Positions 26,523-36,198 of a DNA stretch of 64,000 nt are shown one piece after another. A program made the translations under genes and the position numbers. Numbering within the stretch: the stretch's first letter is position 1; every line of letters starts with the position of its first letter. Below the pieces are notes generated by a model. It was not told the DNA's origin. It did not search any database and saw only the letters and a program-made list of their open reading frames with translations. Source of the stretch: Streptomyces sp. NBC_00258 (GTDB lineage: Bacteria > Actinomycetota > Actinomycetes > Streptomycetales > Streptomycetaceae); the NCBI RefSeq assembly GCF_036182465.1, contig NZ_CP108081.1:2480001-2544000 (forward strand), read 5' to 3'.

Positions 26523-28538
26523 TCACCAGGTGTGGGTGACGGTAGCTGGGGCCGACGCGGTGTAAAGCTCCCCCACGGCCCGCAGTTCGAACCTTGCCGT
26601 GGACTCACCGCCCTCGGCTGTCAATCCGCCGACGAAGAAGGCCTGCTGGGCGGTGCCGCCGAGGAAGCGCCGGGTGCCGTCGGGCAGGACCCGGTGCAGC
26701 GTGTAGTGGCGTACGTCACCGGGGACGGCCCGCCACGCGAAGCGCAGGTCGCCTCCCGAGGCGCCGGTGATGCTCAGGTCGGCCGGGACGGACGGACTCT
26801 GGGCGGCCTGGTTCCGTACGGCGATTCCGCCGAGCCGCCACTTCACCGCGGCGCCGGACCCGGTGAGCCGGACGCCGAGGCCGTGCACCGTGCCGCCCGC
26901 CGGCAGACCTGTCAGCCGTACGGTCGAGGTCCCCCAGCCGCTGCCGACGGTGACCGGGAAGTACGTGTACGCGTACGGCTGGCCGGGGCCCGACGGCTCG
27001 GCGGTGGCCACGGCCAGCTCGACCGTCGCACTCCCCGAGTCGACGCGGTGGGTCAGTTCGACGACCGTGTCCTGGCCGATCGGCAGCCTGGTCGCGTACA
27101 GGTCCAGCGTGGCGGGCGCGTCGAGGGCGCCCGCGACCAGGACGCTGCTGCCGCCGCGCCACGCGTCCGCGAAGTCGAAGGTGACAGCGGGGCGCGCGCC
27201 CGTCGTGCGCACGACCCAGCGCCGGGAGGGCAGCCGGTCCTGGAGGCCGAGGTGGTTCCAGGCGGCGGTCGACGTGACCTTGCCCTCCTCGTACCAGCGC
27301 AGTCCGTGGCCGGTGTTGAAGGTGCTCGCGAACGGGGCGGCGGTGACCGTAGAGCGGTCGGCGACGGACACGGCGGGAGCCCGCCAGGTGTCGGTGGCGT
27401 CGGGCTTCGCCGGATCGAGCGAGCGGCCGGTCCAGAAGCGGTCGTCGGCGGCGTGGAAGTCTCCCGGGGTGCGCCCGGCGGGCAGATGGTTGCGGGTCCA
27501 CTCGGGCCGGTAGAAGCCCACCGAGACGACGTGCGCCGAGCTGTTGGGCACCATGGCGTCCCAGTTCACGGAGCGGTTCCAGCCGTTGGCCTCCACGTCG
27601 ACGCCCGCCCACAACTCGTAGCGGCTGCGGCCGAGTTGCTGGGCCGTAGTGCCCGAGGAGGCCAGGCTGCCCGACGACCAGCGGAAGTCGACGAACATGG
27701 AGTCGGCGGCCTGGAAGAACACCCTGTTCTGGTTGTTGAGCGCGCCCTGCCAGCTCACCGAGCCGTTCACGGTCATGGAGTCGTACCAGGTGACGCGCTG
27801 GCCCTTCGCCGTGCCGAGCCTCTTGAGCTCGGTGAGGAAGCCGAGCATGTCGGTGGCGAGGGCGGCGTTTCCGCCACCGGTCTCGGCGTTGATGAACCAG
27901 CCGTCGAAACCGTACGCCTCCGCGACCGCGACGAGCTGCGCGGCCAGCGGATAGTGCCCGGCCGCGTCCTTCTGCACCAGGTCCCGGGTCCACTGCAGCT
28001 GTCCGCCGTACGCGACGGGCGGCAGGAAGACGTTGCCGAGGACGGGCACGCCGTGCCGGTGGGCGGCGTCCACGATCGGCGCGTTCGGGGCGAGGATCAG
28101 GCCCTCGCCGGAGGAACCGCCCCAGAAGATCAGCTCGTCGACGTACGACCAGTGGGTGAGGGCGTAGTAGTCGGCGTCGGCCGCGCCCTGCGAGGGGTTG
28201 CTCGCGGTCGGGCCGAAGGAGACCAGGGACTGGATACGGGCCTGGCCCGAGCGGGCCGTCGTGTTCGCCGGTGTCGGGGTGAAGCGGGCGGCGAGCGGCA
28301 CGGACGCCGCGTTGAACGCCAGGTCGGTGTCGGTACCGGCGCTCCAGGCCTTCAGGCTGCGCCAGGTGATGCCCGCGCCCGGGGAGCCCGAGGGGAACGA
28401 GTCCGGGTACCAGTACGACGCGTACGGCTGGAGTGCCGCGGCGGCCTTCGGCTCGGCGGTCGCGGACGAGGCCGGGAGCAGAGCGGCGGCCGCCCCGGTG
28501 CCGGCGGCGAGCAGGACGGTGCGTCTGGTGGGGTTCAC
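26523..28538 (-). CDS. Secreted endo-beta-N-acetylglucosaminidase, glycoside hydrolase family 85
   Basis: The 671-residue product starts VNPTRRTVLLAAGTGAAAAL, a Tat signal, and so is exported. The GH85 barrel covers about residues 35-360, with the family signature GFDGWFINAETGG (Asn217 and Glu219, the substrate-assisted catalytic pair) and VTWYDSMT. Beta-rich domains and an Fn3-like end follow. GH85 enzymes cut the chitobiose core of N-glycans between the two GlcNAc residues. I prefer the GTG at 28538 (AGGAGG 9 bp upstream) to the TTG at 28544. It sits between the GH5 and GH38 genes in one operon. Confidence 0.93.
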   Translation of the reverse strand: MNPTRRTVLLAAGTGAAAALLPASSATAEPKAAAALQPYASYWYPDSFPSGSPGAGITWRSLKAWSAGTDTDLAFNAASVPLAARFTPTPANTTARSGQARIQSLVSFGPTASNPSQGAADADYYALTHWSYVDELIFWGGSSGEGLILAPNAPIVDAAHRHGVPVLGNVFLPPVAYGGQLQWTRDLVQKDAAGHYPLAAQLVAVAEAYGFDGWFINAETGGGNAALATDMLGFLTELKRLGTAKGQRVTWYDSMTVNGSVSWQGALNNQNRVFFQAADSMFVDFRWSSGSLASSGTTAQQLGRSRYELWAGVDVEANGWNRSVNWDAMVPNSSAHVVSVGFYRPEWTRNHLPAGRTPGDFHAADDRFWTGRSLDPAKPDATDTWRAPAVSVADRSTVTAAPFASTFNTGHGLRWYEEGKVTSTAAWNHLGLQDRLPSRRWVVRTTGARPAVTFDFADAWRGGSSVLVAGALDAPATLDLYATRLPIGQDTVVELTHRVDSGSATVELAVATAEPSGPGQPYAYTYFPVTVGSGWGTSTVRLTGLPAGGTVHGLGVRLTGSGAAVKWRLGGIAVRNQAAQSPSVPADLSITGASGGDLRFAWRAVPGDVRHYTLHRVLPDGTRRFLGGTAQQAFFVGGLTAEGGESTARFELRAVGELYTASAPATVTHTW

Positions 28539-28574
28539 GAGCAAGTGCCTCCTTGTGGGAGTTCTTGTGGGGGT

Positions 28575-29804
28575 CTACGGAACCTGATCGGGAGTGACGA
28601 CTTCGGTGATGCCGCGGGCGGCGAGGTGTTCCCCGTCGTCCGCGCGTGAGGCGAGCACGGTGGCCGGGCGGGCGCCGTCGGCGGTGAGCCGGAAGAACGC
28701 CTCGAAGACGGGTCCGCCGGGCGCGCAGAGCGAGCGGCCGGCGGGGCTGTCGGGGACGACGAGCGCGGTGGTGCGGGTCTTGGGGGCGTAGGTGTGCTCG
28801 CGGGCCGTGCGGGCGAGCGCGCGTGCGCTGTCCTTGGGGTGGCGGTCGTTGGTCAACAGGCCCAGCCCGTATTCGAGTTCGGGGAAGTCGGCCAGGTCGC
28901 GGGACACGTCGTGGGAGCACCACCAGGTGATGCCCCACAGGTCGGTGCAGTCGAGCGCGTTCGCGACGGTCGCCTCGGTGAAGGCGGCGGCGTGTTCGGC
29001 GGGGACCAGCGGCGCCGGGGCGCCGACCTCCTGGAGCCAGACCGGACGGGAGGGGTCGTCGGCCCAGGCCTTGGACAGCTCGATCAGATAGGCGGCGTGG
29101 TGTTCGGTCGCGACTCCGGTACGTCCGTGCCGCTGGGCCGTGCCGTTGAACACCCACGAGTGCACGGCGGTCACCGCGCCCTGCCGGGCGGCCTGGGCCG
29201 GGGTGAACGGCATGTCGTCCTGGTACCAGGCCGCGTCGTACTCCGCGTGCAGATGCAGTTTGCCCGGCGCGCCCTTCTCGCAGGCGGTGAGCATCCGCTC
29301 CAGCCAGGCGTCGATCTGCGCCGGGTCCGCCCGGTCGGGGTCCGGATGGGGGCCCGCCGAGAACTGGTTGACCTCGTTGCCGACGGTCATGCCGATGAAG
29401 TTGGGCCGGTCCGCGAGCGCCGCCGCGAGGGTCCGCAGGTACTCCGCCTGCCCCTCGACCACCTCGGGGTCGGTGAACAGACTGCGCCGGTGCCAGGTCT
29501 GGGTCCACGCCGGCAGGAAGTCGAAGCTGGACAAGTGCCCTTGCAGACCGTCGACGTTGACGTCGAGGCCGCGCTCGGCGGCCGCGTCCGCGAGGTCGAC
29601 GAGCTGCTCGACGGCCCGCGGGCGGATCAGCGAACGGTTCGGCTGGAAGTAGGGCCAGATCGGGAAGACCCGGATGTGGTCCAGGCCGAGTGCGGCGATG
29701 GAGTCGAGGTCGGCCCGTACGGAGTCGAGGTCGAAGTCCAGCCAGTGGTGGAACCACCCTTCACTCGGGGTGTAGTTGACGCCGAAGCGCACGACAGAAG
29801 GCAT
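28575..29804 (-). CDS. GH5-type glycosidase, probable N-glycan-core beta-mannosidase (GH5_18-like)
   Basis: The 409-residue protein is a GH5-like TIM barrel with acid/base Glu144 in GMTVGNEVNQF and nucleophile Glu259 in PVWLQEVGAP. It has no signal peptide, so it is cytoplasmic. Its length and the pairing with GH85 and GH38 fit subfamily GH5_18, whose characterised bifidobacterial member cleaves Man-beta-1,4-GlcNAc from N-glycan cores; that subfamily call is inference from context and overall pattern. Other GH5 beta-mannan activities are the alternative. It lies 37 bp before the GH85 start. Confidence 0.78.
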   Translation of the reverse strand: MPSVVRFGVNYTPSEGWFHHWLDFDLDSVRADLDSIAALGLDHIRVFPIWPYFQPNRSLIRPRAVEQLVDLADAAAERGLDVNVDGLQGHLSSFDFLPAWTQTWHRRSLFTDPEVVEGQAEYLRTLAAALADRPNFIGMTVGNEVNQFSAGPHPDPDRADPAQIDAWLERMLTACEKGAPGKLHLHAEYDAAWYQDDMPFTPAQAARQGAVTAVHSWVFNGTAQRHGRTGVATEHHAAYLIELSKAWADDPSRPVWLQEVGAPAPLVPAEHAAAFTEATVANALDCTDLWGITWWCSHDVSRDLADFPELEYGLGLLTNDRHPKDSARALARTAREHTYAPKTRTTALVVPDSPAGRSLCAPGGPVFEAFFRLTADGARPATVLASRADDGEHLAARGITEVVTPDQVP

Positions 29805-29905
29805 GCAGGAGTCCTGGTTCTGGGGTGCGTACGTGGGGGTGTGGGGCCTTTTCGAGCCTGTGAGCCCGTGGTGGTGGGGCGGGTGAGCGCCCGTGGTCGC
29901 CGGGC

Positions 29906-30813
<908 letters not shown>

Positions 30814-30817
<4 letters not shown>

Positions 30818-31755
30818 GCGTCCTCCTTCCGGTCGGCGCGCAGCACGAGCAGCATCAGCGCGACGGTGACGACGAACACGACGACCGAGATGGCGGAGGC
30901 ATAGCCGACGCGGCCGGTCAGGCCGGTACCGGTGCGCTGCACGAGCATCACGAGCGTGGTGTCCTCGCCCGCGGGTCCGCCGTCCGGGCCGGCCATCAGG
31001 TAGACCTCGGAGAACACCTTGAAGGCGGCGACCGAGGAGAGCGCGCCGACCAGCACCATGGTGGAGCGGACGGCGGGCACGGTGACCGTGAGGAAACGGC
31101 GGATCGCGCCCGCGCCGTCCACCGAGGCGGCCTCGTGCAGCTCGCGCGGCACGTTGGCGAGGGCGGCCAGATAAATGATCATGTAGTAGCCGAGGCCCTT
31201 CCAGACCGTGACGGCCATGGCGCTGAGCAGGAGCAGCCACTGGTCGCTGAGGAAGCCGACCCTGCCGACGCCGATCGTCTCCAACAGCGAGTTCACCAGG
31301 CCGCGTTCGTCGAGCAGCCACACCCAGATGAGGCCCACCACGACGATGGACGCGACGACCGGGGTGTAGAAGGCCGACCGGAAGAAGGCGATGCCGGGGA
31401 TGTTCTTCTGGACCAGGAGCGCGAGCAGCAGAGGTAGCAGGACGAGCGCGGGGACCACCCCGAGGACGTACAACGTGCTGTTGCGCAGGCCGATCCAGAA
31501 CATCTCGTCGTGCAGCAGCTCCCGGAAGTTGGCCAGGCCCACGAACTCGCCGGGGATCAGGGTCCGGCGGTCGGTGAAGGCGTTGACCAGCGTCGAGACG
31601 AAGGGGTACAGGATGAAGATGCCGACGACCAGCAGCCCCGGGGCGGCGAACAGCCAGGGACTGGTGGGCAGTTGGCGCCGCACCCGTACAGCCCCTGAGG
31701 AAGCGGCACGGTGAGGGGCAGTGCCCGAGGAAGCGGTGCTGGAGGAACTCGCCAT
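30814..31755 (-). CDS. Sugar ABC transporter permease (MalF/UgpA type)
   Basis: The 313-residue protein has six membrane segments and the EAA loop (ELHEAASVDGAGAIRRFLTVTVP). A Ser/Thr-rich N-terminus of about 30 residues precedes the first segment. It forms a heterodimer with the permease encoded next. The ATG at 31755 lies 5 bp beyond the binding-protein stop, so the three transporter genes are co-transcribed. Confidence 0.93.
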
Positions 31756-31760
31756 GTCGG

Positions 31761-33050
31761 TCAGCCCTGCTGCTGGAGCAGCCGGTCGCACGCCTTGACA
31801 GCGTTGTCGAGCGCTTCCTCGGGGCTCACCTTGCCCTGCAGCGCCTTGGCGACGGAATTCCGCAGCTCGGTCTTCATCTGCTCGCTGAACAGGACCGGCG
31901 TGTAATTGACCGCGTTCTTCAGGGACTTGGCGGCGGCGATCCGGACGCGGGTCTCGTCCGTGCCGTCCTCCTCGGTGAAGTACGGGTCGTCCAGCGAACC
32001 GGCGGTGCTCGGGAAGATCGCGACCTTCTTGGCGAACGACATCTGGTTCTGCGCGTCGGTGACGTAGTGCGCGAAGGCGACCGCGGCGGGCGTCCGCTTG
32101 GTCTGGGCGTTGACCATCACACCCATCACGTACATGTTGACCTTGCCGGTGCTGGTGATCTGGTCGGTGATGCCGATGTTCTTGTAGAGGTTCGGCGCCT
32201 GCTTCTTGAAGTTGCCGAGGTCCAGGGCGCTGCCCGGGTTCATGGCGACGGCCTCGGTCAGGAACTTCTTGCCGGACGACTCCGGGGTCGCGGTCAGCGC
32301 CTGCGAGTCGAGCGCCCTGGCGTCGTACAACTCCTTGTACTTGGTGAGGAGTTCGACCCCCTTGGCGTCGTTGAACGCGAAGGCGGTGCCCTCCTTGTTC
32401 ATCAGCTCGACGCCGTATCGGCCGAAGTCCTCGATCGTGGGCACGTTCGCGAGGGTGGCGACCTTGCCGTCGCTCCTGTCCGCCAGCTCCAGTGCGTCGT
32501 CGAACAGTTCGTCGTACGTCTTCGGAGGCTTCGAGGCGTCCAGGCCGGCCTCCTTGAACAGCGACTTGTTGTAGAAGAGCGGGCCGGTGTTCAGATACCA
32601 GGGGAAGGCGTACGTGCCCTCCATGCCCGGTATCTCGTGGCTGGCCCAGGCGCCCGGCAGGTACTCCTTCTTGTACTTCGCGGCGGACTTGTCGAGGTCG
32701 AGCGCGAGGCCCGCCTTGGCGAGCGGTGCGACGAGGTCCGGCGAGACGTTCACGACGTCGGGCAGGGTGCCGCCGGCCGCGTCCGCGCTGATCTTGTCGG
32801 CGTAGCCCTCGGCGGGCTGGTCGACCCACTTCACCTTCGTGCCCGGGTACTTCTTCTCGAAGTCGGCGATCAGGCCCTCGAAGTACGGCTTGAAGTTGGC
32901 CCTCAGGTTCCAGGTCTGGAAGGTGATGTCGCCCTCGACCTTGCCGGAGGCGTCCGTGGAACCGCCCTCGTCACCTCCGGAGCCGCAGGCGCTGAGCGGC
33001 AGGACCAGGGCGACGACAGCGGCGGCGAGTGCTCTGCGAGGCATGCGCAC
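31761..33050 (-). CDS. Carbohydrate-binding lipoprotein of an ABC importer (family 1)
   Basis: The 429-residue protein has a lipobox LSAC after a short signal and the SBP_bac_1/UgpB fold (DITFQTWNLRANFKPYFEG, then AFPWYLNTGPLFYNKSLF). It should bind an oligosaccharide outside the membrane for the two permeases downstream, comparable to NgtS of the pneumococcal N-glycan importer. The GTG at 33050 has GGAG 10 bp upstream; the ATG at 33044 is the alternative. It is the first gene of the six-gene operon and is divergent from the LacI gene. Confidence 0.92.
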   Translation of the reverse strand: MRMPRRALAAAVVALVLPLSACGSGGDEGGSTDASGKVEGDITFQTWNLRANFKPYFEGLIADFEKKYPGTKVKWVDQPAEGYADKISADAAGGTLPDVVNVSPDLVAPLAKAGLALDLDKSAAKYKKEYLPGAWASHEIPGMEGTYAFPWYLNTGPLFYNKSLFKEAGLDASKPPKTYDELFDDALELADRSDGKVATLANVPTIEDFGRYGVELMNKEGTAFAFNDAKGVELLTKYKELYDARALDSQALTATPESSGKKFLTEAVAMNPGSALDLGNFKKQAPNLYKNIGITDQITSTGKVNMYVMGVMVNAQTKRTPAAVAFAHYVTDAQNQMSFAKKVAIFPSTAGSLDDPYFTEEDGTDETRVRIAAAKSLKNAVNYTPVLFSEQMKTELRNSVAKALQGKVSPEEALDNAVKACDRLLQQQG

Positions 33051-33141
33051 GGTGACCGGGCTCCTTTGCGACGGTGTGGGTCAGAGGTGACGGGCAGACC
33101 TTGCATCCATCCCGGTGGGGAAGTCAATGGATTCCGCCCCG

Positions 33142-33154
33142 CTAAATTCATTAG
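33142..33154. promoter_or_regulatory. Third CTAA...TTAG site upstream of the binding-protein gene
   Basis: CTAAATTCATTAG is an imperfect palindrome with the same outer halves as the two sites at 33207-33244 but a 5-bp centre instead of 6 bp. It lies about 92 bp before the binding-protein start and may be a weaker auxiliary operator. Confidence 0.35.
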
Positions 33155-33204
33155 TTTGACATCATCCCAGGTCACGAGCTTTCAGATCGCCTCTTGCAGC
33201 CGAT

Positions 33205-33246
33205 CACTAATGCGCTTTAGAGTGGTCTGACTCAAGCGCATTAGTG
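33205..33246. promoter_or_regulatory. Twin putative LacI operators in a perfect 13-bp inverted repeat
   Basis: CACTAATGCGCTT (33205-33217) and AAGCGCATTAGTG (33234-33246) are exact inverted copies. Each is itself half of a near-palindrome centred on GCGC: CTAATGCGCTTTAG (33207-33220) and CTCAAGCGCATTAG (33231-33244), centres 24 bp apart. A GCGC-centred palindrome is typical of LacI-family operators. The pair lies between the divergent LacI gene and the transporter operon. Confidence 0.65.
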
Positions 33247-33289
33247 CGGAGCCCCATTGAGCGGGGCTTCATTGAAATGGGGAGCAAGG

Positions 33290-34393
33290 TTGCCAGCCAA
33301 GCGGTCGCCCGCGCGCCGGCCGACGATGAAGGACATCGCGCAGCGCGCCGGGGTCTCCGAGAGCGCGGTCTCCTTCGCGCTCAACGACCGGCCGGGGGTC
33401 TCCGAGATCACCCGTGACCGGGTGCGCCGGGTCGCAGAGCAACTGGGCTGGCGGCCCAGCACGGCCGCGCGCCAGCTGTCCGGCGAGGGCGCGGCGACGG
33501 TCGGCCTCGTCCTGGCCCGGCCCGCGGACACCCTGGGCGTGGACTCGTTCTTCCTGCAGCTCATCTCGGGCATCCAGGAGGTCCTGGCGGAGCGTCATCT
33601 CGGCCTGCTCTTCCAGGTGGTCGAGGACGTCGACGACGAGTGCGCGGTGTACCGGCGCTGGTGGGCGGAGCACCGCGTGGACGGGGTGCTGGTCGTCGAC
33701 CCCCGGACGGACGACGCACGCCCGGACCTGCTGGACGAACTGGGGCTGCCCGCCGTCGTCATCGGCGGGGCGCCGGACGCGCGGCACCCGGGTCTGTCCA
33801 CCGTCTGGGCGGACGACGCGGGCGCGATGGCCGCCGTCGTGGACCAGCTGTCCGCGCTGGGGCACCGCCGGATCGTGCACATCGCGGGCCTGCCCGGCCT
33901 CGCACACACCGAGCGCCGGATCCGTACGCTGCGCGCCGAGGCCGAGCGGCGCGGGCTCGGCGAGGTGCGCTCGGTGACCACGGACTACTCGGACGCGGAG
34001 GGTGCCGCGGTCACGCGCCGGGTCCTGCAGGGCGGGGTTCTGGAAAGCGGGGCTCTGGAGGGCGGCGTTGTGGAGGGCGGTTCGCCGCCGACCGCGCTGA
34101 TCTATGACAACGACGTGATGGCTGTCGCCGGGGTCGCCGCCGCGACAGAGCTGGGCTTCTCGGTGCCGGGCGACGTGTCGGTGGTCGCCTGGGAGGACTC
34201 GGCGCTGTGCCGCATGGTCAAGCCGTGGCTGTCGGCGCTGTCCCGGGACACGGTGGAGTTCGGGCGCACCGCGGCGAAGGAGCTGACCTCGCTGCTGGAC
34301 GGGGGGCCTGCGCGGACTGTGCGGGTGCCTGTGCCGCGGTTGATCTCTCGGGAGAGTACGGGCCCCTGCGGGGCGGGGCCCCGCGGGGCTTGA
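33290..34393 (+). CDS. LacI-family transcriptional regulator
   Basis: The protein opens with the LacI helix-turn-helix and hinge (TMKDIAQRAGVSESAVSFALN, then RRVAEQLGWRPSTAARQL), then a two-lobe sugar-sensing domain to the end. It probably represses the divergent N-glycan uptake operon and is released by an oligosaccharide or mannose-type ligand. The start is uncertain: the TTG at 33290 (GGGGAG upstream) gives 367 residues; the ATG at 33326 lacks a ribosome site. A tract near residue 255 is a short run of repeated GG-V/A-L-E-S/G units, perhaps from local duplication. Confidence 0.9.
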   Translation: MPAKRSPARRPTMKDIAQRAGVSESAVSFALNDRPGVSEITRDRVRRVAEQLGWRPSTAARQLSGEGAATVGLVLARPADTLGVDSFFLQLISGIQEVLAERHLGLLFQVVEDVDDECAVYRRWWAEHRVDGVLVVDPRTDDARPDLLDELGLPAVVIGGAPDARHPGLSTVWADDAGAMAAVVDQLSALGHRRIVHIAGLPGLAHTERRIRTLRAEAERRGLGEVRSVTTDYSDAEGAAVTRRVLQGGVLESGALEGGVVEGGSPPTALIYDNDVMAVAGVAAATELGFSVPGDVSVVAWEDSALCRMVKPWLSALSRDTVEFGRTAAKELTSLLDGGPARTVRVPVPRLISRESTGPCGAGPRGA

Positions 34394-34500
34394 GCGGGAT
34401 GGTGTTGGGGGTGGTCGTCGCTGTGCGGCGGCCACCCCCTGTTTGTTGGGGCGGGCCGGGGCGGGGTGGTGAGCGTGGTGTTGCGTCTGCGGGTTTTGTG

Positions 34501-34536
34501 GCTGGTCGCGCAGTTCCCCGCGCCCCTGAAGGGGCG
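34501..34536 (-). repeat. Dispersed 3'-flank palindromic repeat, copy C
   Basis: GCTGGTCGCGCAGTTCCCCG followed by CGCCCCTGAAGGGGCG is a reverse-orientation copy of the repeat. It lies between the convergent LacI and GH29 genes; the GCGCCCCT-GAAGGGGCG end can form its own small hairpin. Confidence 0.75.
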
Positions 34537-34555
34537 CCGGTGTGGTCCCGTGCCC

Positions 34556-36139
34556 TCAGAGGCGCGAGCGGTGCAGCTCGAATCGGGCGAGGTGTGCCGG
34601 TCGGCGGGACTGCGTCACTCGTACTCGCCAGCGCCTTGCTCGTACGGGGGCCGGCAGAAGCAGGATGCGGCTCGCGCCGAGCGTGCCCGCTTCGGCCACC
34701 CGCGTCCAGGTACCGCCGGACTGGGCCTCGACCACGAAGCCCTCCACCTGTTGCCCGTGCCGGATGTCCTCCGCGAGGCGGATCCGGTTCACCTCTCGGG
34801 CCCGGCCGAGGTCGACCGTGATCGTGCCCGGGGAGGTGGTTGCCCGGGCCCCGCGAGCCAGGTCCTCCGGCAGTTCGCGGTCGATTCGTTCGCGGAACTC
34901 CCGTAGGCGGGTGACGTCGGCGGCCGGGAGGAGACCCTGCTGGTCCGGGGGGATGTTGAGCAGGAGTACCGCGTTGCGGCCCACCGAGCCGAAGTAGATG
35001 TCCGTCAACTGCTGGACGGACTTGGGGTGTTGGTCGGCGTGGTAGAACCAGCCGTCCCGGATGGAGACGTCGGCCTCGGCCGGCCACCACTGCAGGTGGT
35101 CGGCCACCGGCTGGGCGGCGGCCAGGGCGTCCCGGCCGCCCATGTCGGGTGCGTCGTACGAGAGCGCGAAGTCCATGCGCCCGTTGTCCTTCTCCTGGAC
35201 GGGTACGACGCTCCACTCGTTCTCGCGGGCGAATCCGCCCTCGTTGCCGACCCAGCGCACGTCGGGTCCGGACACGGCGACCGTGGCGTCCGGCACGAGG
35301 GTCCGGATCAGCGTGTACCAGCTGTCCCAGTCGTACTTCTCGACCTTGTCCGGTGGGATACGGCCCTGGGCACCGTCGAACCAGACCTCGTCGACGGGCC
35401 CGTACTCGGTGAGGACCTCGTAGAGCTGGTCGAGCATATGGGCGCCGTAGTCGGTGGCCGGGAGCGTGAAGGTGGGCCCGTCCGGGCGGTCGTCCCCCGG
35501 GACCCGGGTGGGGATCGTGCGCTCCGAGCGGGCACTGCCGTTGGCGTACACGCCGTGCAGGTACTGGTTCTCGTCGGCCGGTGAGATGTAGACCCCGACC
35601 TTGAGGCCGTGGCGCCGCATCGAGTCGGCGAACGAGCGCAGGACGTCGCCCTGTCCGTCCTGCCAACTGCTCGATGCCACCGAGTGGTTGGTGTAGCGGG
35701 ACTGGTAGAGCACGAAGCCGTCGTGGTGCTTGACGGTGAGGATGGCGAGCTTGAAGCCGCCGTCGCGCAGGGCGCGGGCCCACTGGTCGGTGTCGAGGCC
35801 GACCGGCTGGAAGACGTCCGGGTCCTCGTCCCCCGTGCCCCATTCAAGGCCCGTGAAGGTGTTCACGCCGAAGTGCAGGAAGGCGGTGCGTTCGAGGGCC
35901 TGCCAGGCGATCTGCCGTTCCGTGGGCCGCACTTGGGAAGCCTTGCGGACCAGTTCCTCCGGGGTGTCGTCGGGGCTGACGGGGATCCGGTACCACGGTT
36001 CTTCGGCCGAGGCGGAGGAGGCCGAGGCAGCGGCCGTGGATGCCGAGGCGGATGCGGAGGACGCGAGGGCCAGGGACGTACCGCTCGACGCCACGAGCGA
36101 GGCGGCGGCCGTGACGAAGAGACGTCTGGAGACTGCCAT
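34556..36139 (-). CDS. Secreted alpha-L-fucosidase, glycoside hydrolase family 29
   Basis: The 527-residue protein begins with a Tat signal (SRRLFVTAAASLVASSG) and an Ala/Ser-rich linker. The GH29 barrel spans about residues 60-410, with KHHDGF and the nucleophile Asp255 in EVWFDGAQG. A beta-sandwich (F5/8-type-like) C-terminal domain of about 100 residues follows. It releases alpha-L-fucose from glycans outside the cell, supplying the fucose operon encoded about 12 kb away. The GH20 gene lies 59 bp upstream on the same strand, so the two are probably co-transcribed. Confidence 0.93.
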   Translation of the reverse strand: MAVSRRLFVTAAASLVASSGTSLALASSASASASTAAASASSASAEEPWYRIPVSPDDTPEELVRKASQVRPTERQIAWQALERTAFLHFGVNTFTGLEWGTGDEDPDVFQPVGLDTDQWARALRDGGFKLAILTVKHHDGFVLYQSRYTNHSVASSSWQDGQGDVLRSFADSMRRHGLKVGVYISPADENQYLHGVYANGSARSERTIPTRVPGDDRPDGPTFTLPATDYGAHMLDQLYEVLTEYGPVDEVWFDGAQGRIPPDKVEKYDWDSWYTLIRTLVPDATVAVSGPDVRWVGNEGGFARENEWSVVPVQEKDNGRMDFALSYDAPDMGGRDALAAAQPVADHLQWWPAEADVSIRDGWFYHADQHPKSVQQLTDIYFGSVGRNAVLLLNIPPDQQGLLPAADVTRLREFRERIDRELPEDLARGARATTSPGTITVDLGRAREVNRIRLAEDIRHGQQVEGFVVEAQSGGTWTRVAEAGTLGASRILLLPAPVRARRWRVRVTQSRRPAHLARFELHRSRL

Positions 36140-36198
36140 GCGGGTCGGACTCCTCAGGTCGGAGGGTCAACGGGGGATACGGGCCACGGCTCCGTGGG

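Noticed and set aside
24020..26539. 839-codon plus-strand frame opposite GH38
   Set aside because: No domain and atypical composition; the GH38 frame has all catalytic residues.
26532..28649. 705-codon plus-strand frame opposite the GH85 gene
   Set aside because: It is an antisense shadow; the GH85 frame has signature motifs, a Tat signal and a ribosome site.
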